A stretch of DNA of 64,000 nucleotides, from the NCBI RefSeq assembly GCF_963675165.1, contig NC_087380.1, positions 1,913,803-1,977,802 on the forward strand, in the 5' to 3' direction. The notes below the pieces were generated by a model. The model saw only the letters and a program-made list of their open reading frames with translations, had not been told where the DNA came from and did no database searches. The position numbers and the translations under genes are program-made. The stretch is from Halichondria panicea (taxonomy: Eukaryota; Porifera; Demospongiae; Suberitida; Halichondriidae). Positions 25,324-36,457 of this stretch are shown piece by piece; within the stretch, counting starts at the first letter, position 1; each line of letters starts with the position of its first letter.

Positions 25324-28300
25324 ATGCATGAAGATAGCATGAAGAAGTTACAAGGTGAATGTGTCTCTTGGCTGTTCCTTTTGACTGGAGCTGCTCAGCT
25401 CCTACTAGTGTGTGGAGAGGGTATGTTTAACTTACCTGCTAAATGACTGTGTACATATGCATACAGGAGTGTACTTATCTCTGGGATCAACCAGCATCAC
25501 CACTAACAACACTGAGATCCTCATCACTGGCATTGGAGATGATGTTGGGATTGGTCGTCCCTCTCTCATCTGTCACACTGACCTAGTGGCTTGTTGTAGA
25601 CCCAGTGAGACAATGGCAAGAGGAATTGGACTTTGGCACTATCCAAATGGGGCTCGTGTTCCTGGTGCATCAGGATCTAACTCAGCATCTCAACCATTTG
25701 TGACATTGAGAAATGTTCAATCCATTGAACTGGCTCGTAGAGAATATTTTACCCCCCCTCCCCTGAGTCCAACTGGTTCCTACTGTTGTATTATACTAAC
25801 TAATGAAAGAGTTACGGTTACCTTCTGTGCTAACCTGGGTGAGTGGTTGGGCAAATTCACACTCAATTCCATCCACAATCCCCTTCCAGTTGTGTGCCCG
25901 TCTCTCCCTGCCCTGAACAATGGAATAGTCTCATACAACGACTCAACACTGGGTCTGTATACTGTGGCCACCTACACATGTGACACTGGTTACACTCTCA
26001 TCGGAGGCACCACTAGGACTTGTGAGAGTGATGGAATGTGGTGGAGTGGATCAGCTCCGGTGTGTCAGGGTAAGTGGAATGGAATGTGGACATTCTTTAT
26101 TGAGTGTACCCTCTTCTCTACAGGTATTTGCTTTGACTTACCCCCACTGACCAATGGGATGATCTCCTACAATGATGCTGCATCCACTAACATCAGACCA
26201 GTGGGCACTGTGGCCATCTTCAGCTGTGACATTGGATACACTCTCAATGAAGACGCTACTAAGACTTGTGGGAATGATGGAATGTGGAGTGGGTCAGATC
26301 CAGTGTGTCAGCGTAAGTGGAATGGAATGTGGACATTCTTTTGTTGAGTGTACCTGCATGCTTCTCTACAGGTATCTGCTTTGACTTACCCTCACTGACC
26401 AATGGGATGATCTCCTACAATGGTGGATCCCCTAACGTGGCCACCTACACCTGTAACCTTGGCTACACTCTCAATGGAGGCAGCACCAGGGTCTGTGGGA
26501 GTGATGGGATGTGGAGTGGGTCACCTCCAGTGTGTCAGCGTAAGTGGAATGGATTTTGTAATATGTATTGATTCCCAAATAGAACTACTGATTTGTACTG
26601 ACCTCACTATCACAAATGGAGACGTTACCTATGGTGGTGATGGATCCCCTGACAACAGACCGGTGAACACTGTAGCTTTCTACAGCTGCAATCCTGGCTA
26701 CACTCTGCAAGAGTGAGAAGAGAGCTATATAGCTGCACAAGGCTGATCCAGCAGCCATTAAATTTAGACTTTGTACTTTTGACATCCTTTTTAGCAACAA
26801 TCATGGTCGATCATTTCCCACTCATTGAGTTTCCCTGCGATACTAATATAGCCTCTGCAAAAAAATAATATCATAATCATGTGTGTATATAGTACGGTGG
26901 CCCTGAGCGCTACTAGTAGTTGGTTATAATTATACTGCACTTCCCTTTTTGTAATTATAACAGGTATAGCAATCATAGTGTTAAGCTATTACGACTCATA
27001 ACCAATAGGAGATATAATACAAGAGAGATAAATGAGGATTTAAATGCTGACTCAGTTATATCTAAAAAAGTGTATTTATGTGATTTATTGATGACTATTA
27101 GACGACCTTATGCTAGCCCTGAAGATATTGTGGATAATTGAACTACACTGACCTTATGCCTTCTAATTTAAGGCATAATGAAAGCAACAATAATAATATA
27201 CCCTAAAACAAATTTGTAACCACATTTTTGTTATTACGATAATCTTAGCGTGTATTTTTTACTTGTTAGTTTCCAGCCAATACCTCAACCCGCCTGCCAA
27301 TAGTGCTATCATCTACACACCCACTTACAGTTTCCCATACATGTATCGTTACACCTGTTCCACATGCATTCCCTTCCTCACAGCAATCACCTGCTCTGCT
27401 GTCCCTACCATTGAGAATGGAACGGTTATCTATTCCAGTGACACTACTCCACCTTATGACTATGGAACAATAGCTACGTATGAGTGTGACACTGGGTATG
27501 AGATAACAAGTGGAGACAGTGAAAGGACCTGCACTGGTGATGTTGGTGATGGTCCAATGGTAGAGTGGAATGAAACTGCGGCACTTTGTTCAGGTACTAA
27601 ATGTAGTGCCTAGACGTCTATACTGCAAGCTACATGCAATTGAGATATTATACACTACACACACATACGCATGTGTAGACATTGATGAATGCTCTGGTAC
27701 TGCTCATAGCTGTGATCAGATCTGCACCAACACTCCTGGATCATACACTTGTGTCTGCAACTCTGGATACCAACTTGCTGCTGATGGAAGAGGATGTTAG
27801 TTGACTATATATCAATATTATGCTAGGGTTAGGGTTCACCAACACTGTAGTGCTAGAAATTTATGTGCAATGATATTTATGCCTGCGAGCAACTACCGTA
27901 TAGAGAATTTTTGTGGGGCAAAATATTCATGGTTTTTCGTGGTTGAAGGTCTGACCACAAATATTTTACCCATGATGGAAGTGACCTTGCCTACAGTGCA
28001 AGCTCCAACCGCGACCCACGAAATGTCTCAATATTGCTGAACCACGAATATTTTGTCCCCCGAAAATTACCCGCTATACGGTATATTGTCACATTTTTTT
28101 GTATTACTAAATAATCAGCATTTAGTTGCTGCATGTACAATCAAAATTTCGGAAAATCAAAATTGTACAAAACACAATGTTATGCTGGGGCCTATATTTC
28201 TTGCACTACAACATTAGCACTATTTCTGCGTACTATTTCTGCCTACACAGGTGATGATATTAATGAGTGTAGTACTGGACCCAACAACTGCCAGCAAGTG

Positions 28301-31300
28301 TGTGTCAATACTGAGGGATCATTCACCTGTGGATGTGAGGCAGGATATTTGCTAGACAGTGACAGATCATCATGTTCTGGTATAAACTTATAAATTTCAT
28401 TTCTCCAAACCTAACGTATCGTTTACTAGCTCTCTGTGATGACATCACCCTCACCAATGGAATGGTGATCTATGACCCAACCTCTTCTCCAAGACTGGAA
28501 GGAACTGTGGCCACTCACAACTGTAATAGTGGTTATGTTCTCTTTGGTGAACGTGAGAGAATGTGTCAGTCGGACAGAACATGGAGTGGAGAAATTGTTA
28601 CATGCAATGGTAAACTGGTGGGTAAGATCTGTAATGTTTTTACTTTGTTTATTTATAGCCATCATCTGTCCACCTCTTGCCTACTCTCCCTATGGCCCAA
28701 TATCCTACTCTCCAAACACTTCCCCATACTTATTTGGAACACAAGCAACATACACTGTTCCATGCCCTCCTGGAGAGGAGAGGAGAGGAGGAGATGATTT
28801 GAGGATTTGTTTTGGTAATGGACATAGTATTGTGGGGATGTGGACAGGAACTGCTCCCATCTGTGCAGGTTGGCAATGTACCATGAGTGTATTCATGTAG
28901 TTATCAACGATATACTGCTTTTCATTGTCCACTTAGTGGTATATCCATATGTCACACGTTCTTTAAGTAGCAGAGTGTTTTTTTCCAGGTAATTGAGATC
29001 TTATACAACTACACACATGTATAGACATTGATGAATGCTCTGGCAATACTCATAGCTGTAATCATATCTGTACCAACACTCCTGGATCATACACCTGTGA
29101 CTGCAACTCAGGATATCTACTTGCTGCTGATGGAAGAGGGTGTAAGTTTATTCAGGTTTCTCCAATTTTGATTTTGGGTAATTATTAGCACTATGTCTGC
29201 CTATACAGGTGATGATATTGATGAGTGTGCTGGACCCAACATCTGCCAACAAGTGTGTAACAACACTGAGGGATCGTTCACCTGTGGATGTGAGGCAGGA
29301 TATTTGCTAGACAGTGACAGATCATCATGTTCTGGTATAAACTTATAAATTTCATTTCTCCAAACCTAACGTATCGTTTACTAGCTCTCTGTGATGACAT
29401 CACCCTCACCAATGGAATGGTGATCTATGACCCAACCTCTTCTCCAAGACTGGAAGGAACTGTGGCCACTCACAACTGTAATAGTGGTTATGTTCTCTTT
29501 GGTGAACGTGAGAGAATGTGTCAGTCGGACAGAACATGGAGTGGAGAAATTGTTACATGCAATGGTAAACTGGTGGGTAAGATCTGTAATGTTTTTACTT
29601 TGTTTATTTATAGCCATCATCTGTCCACCTCTTGCCTACTCTCCCTATGGCCCAATATCCTACTCTCCAAACACTTCCCCATACTTATTTGGAACACAAG
29701 CAACATACACTGTTCCATGCCCTCCTGGAGAGGAGAGGAGAGGAGGAGATGATTTGAGGATTTGTTTTGGTAATGGACATAGTACTGTGGGGATGTGGAC
29801 AGGAACTGCTCCCATCTGTGCAGGTTGGCAATGTACCATGAGTGTATTCATGTAGTTATCAACGATATACTGCTTTTCATTGTCCACTTAGTGGCATATC
29901 CATGTCACACGTTCTTTAAGTAGCAGAGTGTTTTTCTCCAGGTAATTGAGATCTTATACAACTACACACATGTATAGACATTGATGAATGCTCTGGCAAT
30001 ACTCATAGCTGTAATCATATCTGTACCAACACTCCTGGATCATACACCTGTGACTGCAACTCAGGATATCTACTTGCTGCTGATGGAAGAGGGTGTAAGT
30101 TTATTCAGGTTTCTCCAATTTTGATTTTGGGTAATTATTAGCACTATGTCTGCCTATACAGGTGATGATATTGATGAGTGTGCTGGACCCAACATCTGCC
30201 AACAAGTGTGTAACAACACTGAGGGATCGTTCACCTGTGGATGTGAGGCAGGATATGTGCTGGACAGTGACAGAGCATCATGTTCTGGTATAATTATTAA
30301 TATACCGTAATACTATAGCTGGTTATTTTCAATCAGTTTTTCTACAGTATCTTCAGTACTAACTGATTGTACATATAATTATACTACAGCCACTGTAACT
30401 GCAATGGCCTGTACTGATCTGATGGTTCTAGCCAATGGAAATATCACTTACGATATAAAGAGCATTGAAAACAGACCAGTGGACACTGTGGCCACATTCA
30501 CCTGTAACACTGGATACACTCTCACTGGAGGCAGCACCAGGACTTGTGGGAGTGGAGGGATATGGAGTGGATCGGATCCAGCATGTGAAGGTTGGTGGCA
30601 GTACATTTACAAGCGTGTCACTGCCCAGTGGCGGATCCAGGGGGAGACCCCAGGGTGCCACGGATCTCCTCTTTCAGTCTAGCTATTATGGCTTTAGTAC
30701 AGCTACCAGCTAGCTATTTAGTGTAATTTGATTCAATGATTGCACCTGTTGTATCAACTGCAAAAAGAGTATTTAAAGTCAATGTTAGCCTAGGCTAGCT
30801 AGTTGACTGTTCGTAGCAGCTAGCTATAGCTCTACGCAATTAAGCCTATCATGACTTCCCCTGCTAAGAATGGGATTTTCCCTAGTCTTACTGCATACCG
30901 TGTGACTGAAAGTGGGCGTGACCTCAAAAAATGTTGCGCTGGGGGCTTGTTAGTTTGAAACCTTCCTTTCCTTTTTCCTGCATTCGCCACTGCTGTGTTG
31001 AGCAAACAAATTAACAAGTTGTTTTCTCATATATACAGCCATTGAGTGTCCTCCTCTACCGACCATTACCAATGGCACAATCTCCTACTCTCCTGATGTC
31101 ACCCCTGACCATGACCTGGGAACTAAGGCAACCTACACTTGTGAGGCTGGGTTCTATCTTGAGGGTAATGAGGTACGAGTGTGTATGGATGATGATGGAA
31201 TGGACACTATTGGAGTGTGGAGTGGTCAGGAGCCAAGCTGTATCTGTAAGCTATATCATGCAAGGGAATATTTTCCACTATATTAGCTATAAGTATACAT

Positions 31301-33705
31301 TACTGGTCCTATATATCTCCGCGTGACCATGCGTAATATTGATTGAAGGCTGGTTCTTGTTCCCCAGTCGTCCCCCCTCCTGTACGCTCAGTGTTGTTCC
31401 AACTCAGGCTCACCAACATCAACAACTGTCCTGACTGGGTGGTGAGTGCTAAGAATTTCCTAAAGCAAACAGTACTATTTCTCTCTCTACAGGACCAGGA
31501 TGGGAGGATAGAAGCTGTGATGAGCACATTTGCTGCCGAGGTGGAGAGTTACTGTGGGTGTGGTTTCTCAAGCATGGTCATGACTGCCCCTCTCTTCCGC
31601 TGCTTCCCTGGGTCGGACAGAGCTGTCACATTCCGAGCCACTCTAACCGATTCCAGGCTCCTCACTCCCATACAGGACTGGATTCAAACCAATGGATTCA
31701 TTCCCATTCATAATGTACTGATTGAAGTGGACAAGTCTTGTCTGGTGCAGATAGCAAGCCTTGCAGACACAGAGTGCACCAATCAGCCTACAGCTGCAGG
31801 GAGCAGTGACATAGCCGCTGTGGTCGGTGGAGTGGTGGGAGTGGTCATTGTGGTTGTGGTGGGCGTTGTCATCATAGTGATTGCTGTATTGTTGTTCAAA
31901 AGCAGGAGAGAGAATTCAAAGCTGACCGTCCACAGTAGAACAAAGTGAGTCAATAAATTTAAATTTTTTGTTACTCTACTGTAAAAAGATTCTGAATTCT
32001 ACATACAATCAAAACTAAAAAAACATTTGCAATGTGAACGTTGCTAGGATTGCCAGGAAAAGAAAAGCGCGAAAAAGCGAAGAAACAAGAAATTCGGCGA
32101 GTGCATAACTCCAATCCGTTACAGACCAATAACTGTGTGTTTATCCAATCTATATTTCGATTTTAAAATTCCTTATCAACAGTAGGCAACTCGACTGTAC
32201 ATGTTCATGACGTTGTAACGGATTGGAGTTATGCACTCGCCGAATTTCTTGTTTCTTCGCTTTTTCGCGCTTTTCTTTTCCTGGCAATCCTAGCAACGTT
32301 CACATTGCAAATGTTTTTTAGTTTTGATTCCCTTTCTTTTTTCATACAGTAGTACATTAATGATAAGATAAAATTAATGTGACGTTGATTAACTTGTCAT
32401 CGTCCTGTAATCTTGTTTAAGATGATATATAAGTGGTTGTTGGTATATTATACTCCTCAATAGCCTCGATCCCAGGCTGCACTTCACTCAGGGAATTGAG
32501 GAGTTAGCCTCCTTCACCGGCCTTCTTTTTCAATAATGAAAGTGAAATACCTATGAGGAACATCAAGAAGCAAGAGAAGTTCAAGAAGAGAAGACAGGAC
32601 TGGAAGAAACAGTATTCAGTATTTTATTCAGTCATTTATCTATGATAAAAATAATGGCAGCCATGTTTATACTGTAGATGTACTTCTAAGTGCAAAAGCA
32701 TGAAGGCCTACGGTAGATCCAGTCAGTGCATGCATCTAGGATAAATAGCATACCTGAAGTGAGTGAATGGAGAGCTGAGCTGAAGAAAGGATCTAGGAGG
32801 TTTTATGTTTATCGATGTCACAGCCACGCCCACCTCATAAGTTGCCATGTGCGTTGCTGTGGCAGTCATTTAAAGATGGCGGAATTGCATAGGTAAGAGA
32901 AGTGGAGCCTGAGAGGTCATCTGCCTCTTGGAAGCGGACGCAATTCTGAGAAAAACGCCCATGGTCCGGATTCTAGTCGACTAGAGGCTGTATCTAGAAT
33001 CTTCTGAACATGTCTGTACAAGGAGGAAATGCTTTCCAAGAATGTTACTTACTTACTTACTTACTTACTTAGATCTACTTACTTACTTAGTCAGTCAGAC
33101 GAAACGCAGTGAAATATGAAAATAGTGCAATTTTTCAAATATCAATAGTAATGCATAGAATATTCATAGAGTATAATATCACACATTTAGACAGATAAAA
33201 GGCTAACTAAGCTATCTGTCAACTCAGTTTCTTGCTGTGGCCCTTCCCTGCAGAAATACAGCAGTCTAAACACGAGTCAAAATTTATGCAATAATTGAAA
33301 ACACACACAACTGCACTGTCAATCCTATGTACAACCTACTGGTTGTACTAATAATCTTACATTCCTCCCCCCAGGCATGACCTACCACCACCAGTATCGC
33401 TAAAGGGTGTGGTCAGTACTGGTGAGACACAACCATACGAGATGATTGAAATGGGTCATGAATACGAGGAAGTGTCCAAGTTCCAACAAGCCGTCGGTGG
33501 AGAGTATGACATCATTGGAGCACCCTCACATACAACTGGCTCCGAGAGCAAGACTCCTGTAAAGACTGAGTCGCTACTGCCCACTCCACCCACACCACAA
33601 CCCTCACAAGTGACTAAGCCTGATGGAAATGATATTGAGTTTACAGAGTGTGTTGCTTACAACACGACCACCCACAGTCGCCCCCCACAGCCCACAAGCT
33701 TGTGA
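25324..33705 (+). CDS. Gene D: sushi/EGF receptor with N-terminal Ig-like domain, transmembrane segment and YEMI/YEEV/YDII tail
   Basis: Best-preserved long receptor. Exons: signal 25324-25420; Ig-like 25467-25838 (HYPNG, GSYCC); sushi 25890-26069, 26124-26312, 26372-26539; dead sushi 26583-26716; sushi 27384-27593; EGF 27679-27795; cbEGF 28251-28379; sushi 28430-28609 and 28659-28868; EGF 29025-29141; cbEGF 29209-29334; sushi 29385-29564 and 29614-29823; EGF 29978-30094; cbEGF 30162-30287; sushi 30390-30590 and 31039-31245; membrane-proximal 31368-31441 and 31493-31944 with a Gly/Val membrane helix then KSRRE; tail 33375-33705. Leaving out the dead exon, lengths sum to 3,993 bases: 1,330 codons plus stop. 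cbEGF exons start DDI(D/N)EC, a calcium-binding signature. The tail has PYEMI (not strict YxxM), EYEEV and EYDII. Role inferred: surface recognition receptor; ligand unknown. Confidence 0.8.
26583..26716 (+). pseudogene. Truncated sushi exon of gene D
   Basis: After an AATAG acceptor it encodes [13 protein letters not shown] up to CNPGYTLQE, then TGA at 26714-26716. The rest of the domain (the third and fourth cysteines and the WSG motif) and the donor are missing, replaced by unrelated AT-rich sequence. Skipping it preserves the frame. Confidence 0.75.
26717..27250. other. Inserted AT-rich segment with a small unassigned reading frame
   Basis: This sequence interrupts the sushi exon above and is not seen elsewhere in the window. 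A plus-strand frame from about 26,965 to 27,141 reads through [19 protein letters not shown] and [18 protein letters not shown] to a stop, with codon use that could be coding, but I do not recognise it. It may be transposon debris or chance. Confidence 0.3.
27894..28083. mobile_element. 190-bp MITE with TACCGTATAG ends
   Basis: It begins TACCGTATAGAGAATTTTTG and ends AAAATTACCCGCTATACGGTA-like, inverted ends of the same family as 2,196-2,467. It sits in a gene D intron between EGF exons. Confidence 0.7.
28340..30255 (+). repeat. Near-identical 955-bp tandem duplication of four gene D exons
   Basis: Positions from about 28,340 to 29,290 repeat at about 29,295-30,250 with an offset of 955, falling to 953 after a 2-base indel. 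Each unit carries sushi, sushi, EGF and cbEGF sequence and all introns. I saw only a handful of differences, for example AGTATTGTGG against AGTACTGTGG. The junction lies inside the cbEGF exon: the middle cbEGF (29209-29334) has a 5' half like the third copy and a 3' half (TTGCTAGACAGTGACAGATC) like the first. Confidence 0.9.
30626..30992. mobile_element. 367-bp TIR element, CAGTGGCGGATCC ends (hAT-like)
   Basis: It starts CAGTGGCGGATCCAGG and ends CATTCGCCACTG. The empty site is preserved in gene B near 18,110 (TGTCACTGTGTTGAGC), so the insertion into the gene D intron is visible by comparison. No coding capacity for a transposase. Confidence 0.75.
32012..32328. mobile_element. Foldback element in the last intron of gene D
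   Basis: The left arm (to about 32,122) contains AACGTTGCTAGGATTGCCAG and is the reverse complement of the right arm (32,208-32,328). The arms end in ACATTTGCAATGTG on the left and CACATTGCAAATGT on the right. The family is related to 40,146-40,706 and 6,257-6,765, but the arm sequence differs (CGCGAAAAAGCG). Confidence 0.75.
33040..33140. repeat. ACTT tetranucleotide run and interspersed repeat
   Basis: ACTT/CTTA repeats at 33,044-33,092 lie against the AGTCAGTCAGAC repeat family also seen at 41,250-41,350 and 7,440-7,540. Confidence 0.7.
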
Positions 33706-34390
33706 ACTATATAAACATGAAACTGCAAACTGATAGAAATTGTGTTGACTGCTCTAGCAATTAATTTAATGATACATTCATTTGCTTGTATTTGCATGCA
33801 TGGGCCTTTTTTTGGCTATTACAAATTTATGTTCAAAATTCTTTGGTCTGCATTTTCATTTACACGTTCTTGCATGGGTAATGTCATCACCAGTCCTTCG
33901 TGAATATGAATATGACGAGGTATCCTCACTGCATAACCATTCCCACCACAGTGTGTATATTAATTGATACATTGGTATTCATGAGAGAAGATAGCTTTGA
34001 CATTCAGTTGTGTGCTTAGAGGGAGTGGCGTGTGCTTGCTTTCAATATGATATAGAGTGCTTTAGTGTTTATTGTGAGCATTGCTTGTTGTGTTGCCCTG
34101 AGACAATGATTTTGCACCTCTTAATACCTAGGGCTGTGATCAGATAGAATTCCAGCAAATGTTGCATGTTGCTTTTGCTCCATGGAGCATCTCACGTATT
34201 TCTTGCCCGTTGCTATGTGGTTGCTAAGGTATACAATGGTTTATAACTGTGATACAGAACCTGCTATTACATAGGAATGATTGGGTGTTTTTCACGTGTT
34301 TAAATACATACTTAACATGATTGTGTGATAAGGAAAATAAACAAAGAAAATGGTTAAAATAATAAGCAGTATGTGCATACCATAAATTAA
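33706..34390. other. 3' flank of gene D
   Basis: No gene seen. Segments around 33,830-33,960 (CCTTCGTGAATATGAATATG) and 34,000-34,180 recur near 56,880-57,060 and 57,060-57,250 after gene G, so the D-E and G-H spacers descend from one ancestor. Confidence 0.5.
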
Positions 34391-34393
34391 TGA

Positions 34394-34784
34394 TTAAAAA
34401 GGAAGCACGTCTTCAGCAACGAAATCAAGCAGAGAGTCTAGCTCTGCATTAACAGCTACTACTGTTTGTGGTGGTTGTATAGAAAGTTGTACATAATTCA
34501 CTGGAGCTTGGTACACATGCACATTGCAGTTTTGAAACACATTGTTCGAGATTGCTCCAGAGCTGCTTGCTCCTTGATTGCTCTCAATTTTTTGGTGCTT
34601 GTTTTTCTGTGTAGCTGTCTAGGTCTTCTTCAGTGGCAGTTTTAAATCGAGATTCAAGTTGAAGTTTTTGTTTCTTTGTCAAAGGACCTGTCAAAGGACC
34701 CTCTTCATCAGAGAACCACCCTTCAGGGGCAACATTAAGTTTAAGGTCCATTGAGTAGCCTACACCTAGTCTAGTAGAACTCAT
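34394..34784 (-). pseudogene. Small minus-strand frame resembling a transposon-derived ZMYM/KIAA1958-type protein end
   Basis: On the minus strand, from ATG at 34,784, a frame reads VAPEGWFSDEEG then SRFKTATEEDLDSYTEKQAP and stops at 34,584. A second frame continues with SGAISNNVFQNCNVHV and ends DSLLDFVAEDVLPF at a stop at 34,394. The RF..AT.EED....EKQAPKN pattern and the F.NC.V pattern remind me of the termini of Crypton-derived, ZMYM/KIAA1958-like proteins with the recombinase core missing. This is a memory-based similarity only. The two frames may be two exons or a frameshifted relic. Confidence 0.35.
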
Positions 34785-34984
34785 TCTCTACTCTACTTGC
34801 TCTTTGTATGGCTAATAGCTACATGTAATAATAAATTCAAAATTGCTGTCAATAGCAACATGCAAGAAAACAGTTATTGACCAATCACACGGTTTGTATG
34901 GATATACAGTGCATTCAAACCTCGGGCAAAGCCCTCGGGCATCATGCACTGTATATTCCATACAAACCTTGTGATTAGTCTATA

Positions 34985-35880
34985 AGTTATAGTTATAACA
35001 CGGGCACAAGGGATGTATGGAATATATTGCACTGAAGCACGAGGGCGTAAGCCCCGAGGGCTGAGTGCAATATATTCCATGCATCCCGAGTGCACGTGTA
35101 ATAACTAGTTTATATCCCGAGGGCATAGCAACATAACACTGTCTTAGTAACACAATATAAACTGCACAAAAAGATGACAAAGACAGCTCTAGACACAGCT
35201 CCATCTCTTCTCTCTCCTCCTAGACGCCAGTATATGCAGCGTATAAGTGGCATGACCGACGAATGGCTTGACACAAAATTGTTGGAGTTCCAACGCTGAA
35301 ACCACTGCAAAACAGCCCCACCCCACTTCTGGTGCTGCAAAACAGCCCCACCACGCTCGCTACTGCTGGAAAGAAACAGCCCCACCCCATTTACTGCTGC
35401 GAAGAAACAGCCCCACCCCACTATACTACTCAGTGTAACTGCTGCTCGAACAGCCCCCTCCACTATCCTCGGCATCACAACCAAGCCAAAGAAGTTCGCC
35501 TCTACACTGCTGCAAAACAGCTCAAGCCCCCTGCAAAAAGAGCCGCTTCTAGTGCTATATGGTGAAGCCAGAATTGACCGTGCATCAAAGTGGAGGACTA
35601 GGTCTAGGAACACAGAATCTTCACAAAATGAGCCTGGGACGATTTAAAAACCTGCATGCTTGTAAAGAAGAAACTCCAGCAGTGCTGAACATTCCTGCAT
35701 GGCTGGACTTACTTTGATACTTGTTATTTCTCATGATAAAATATTTAATTTAATTATGCCAGAGGGGCGTTTTGTGGTCAGTGCAATATGACTTTTCAGC
35801 AGTGCAATATGACTTTTCAGCAGTGCAATATGCTTCATATTGCACTTGGCAACAACATAGCAACGGGATATAACTATAAC
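34985..35880. mobile_element. Palindrome-rich repeat region between genes D and E
   Basis: About 34,900-35,100 is a set of inverted repeats: CACTGTATATTCCATACAAA with its mirror, and GTGCAATATATTCCATGCAT with its mirror, around CGAGGGC motifs. The motif returns at 35,778-35,880, where AGTGCAATATGACTTTTCAG occurs in tandem before ATATTGCACTTGGC. Between them, 35,290-35,460 repeats the motif AAACAGCCCCACC four times. No gene I would defend, although a 168-codon minus-strand frame spans part of it. Confidence 0.45.
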
Positions 35881-35957
35881 ATATAGACTACCTGTATACT
35901 ATATTGTGCAATCATGTATACTACTTTGTTTTGAAGTCATAATTATAACCACCCACC

Positions 35958-36078
35958 CCACCTCAGGAGATGGTTCTCGAGACATGCTCACTGGCATGGT
36001 AAACCTTTCCTGGTTTGACCCAAGGATAATGTGGAGGAGTCCTCAACTATGCCTTGTTACACACACACCATCGACATT
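35958..36078 (+). pseudogene. SH2 FLVR-exon relic 4, upstream of gene E
   Basis: RRWFSRHAHWHGK then FLV can be read from about 35,968, followed by a TGA in place of the arginine codon of FLVR (CGA to TGA). The donor ATT|GTAAGT at about 36,078 is kept. The p85-like C-terminal exon, expected near 36,310, is missing in this spacer. Confidence 0.6.
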
Positions 36079-36457
36079 GTAAGTTAAAGGGAAGAGCAGT
36101 GCATTGCTGTAGTGACTGTGTCTATAGAGAGAGGCCATTAGTTATACATGAAAAATTGATCTGCAAGTATGTAGACTATATTTTGTACTGGTCAATAGAG
36201 CTTAAATTGGTATTGTACAGTTCTATGCTTTATACTGCTTTGAAAATTGATGCCAATAGCTTGTTGTATGATATGATACAGAGTCTAAATGATTTTCTTT
36301 CTGTGTCTATGTGCTCAAGAGTACTCTTATAATACATGCATGTGGGTGCATGTACATTTTATACTTCCTGTTGTCATTAATTAAAGTGAATAATATGTAG
36401 ATCTACATGTAGATTCTACACTATAGAATTACCAATGACTGCATGCAAGAAGACAGC

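Noticed and set aside
33044..33092. Regular short repeats that might suggest a CRISPR array
   Set aside because: They are a plain ACTT tetranucleotide run without spacers, in an animal genome.
35110..35613. 168-codon open frame on the minus strand
   Set aside because: It spans tandem AAACAGCCCCACC-type repeats and inverted repeats; the length is explained by low complexity, and no domain is recognisable.
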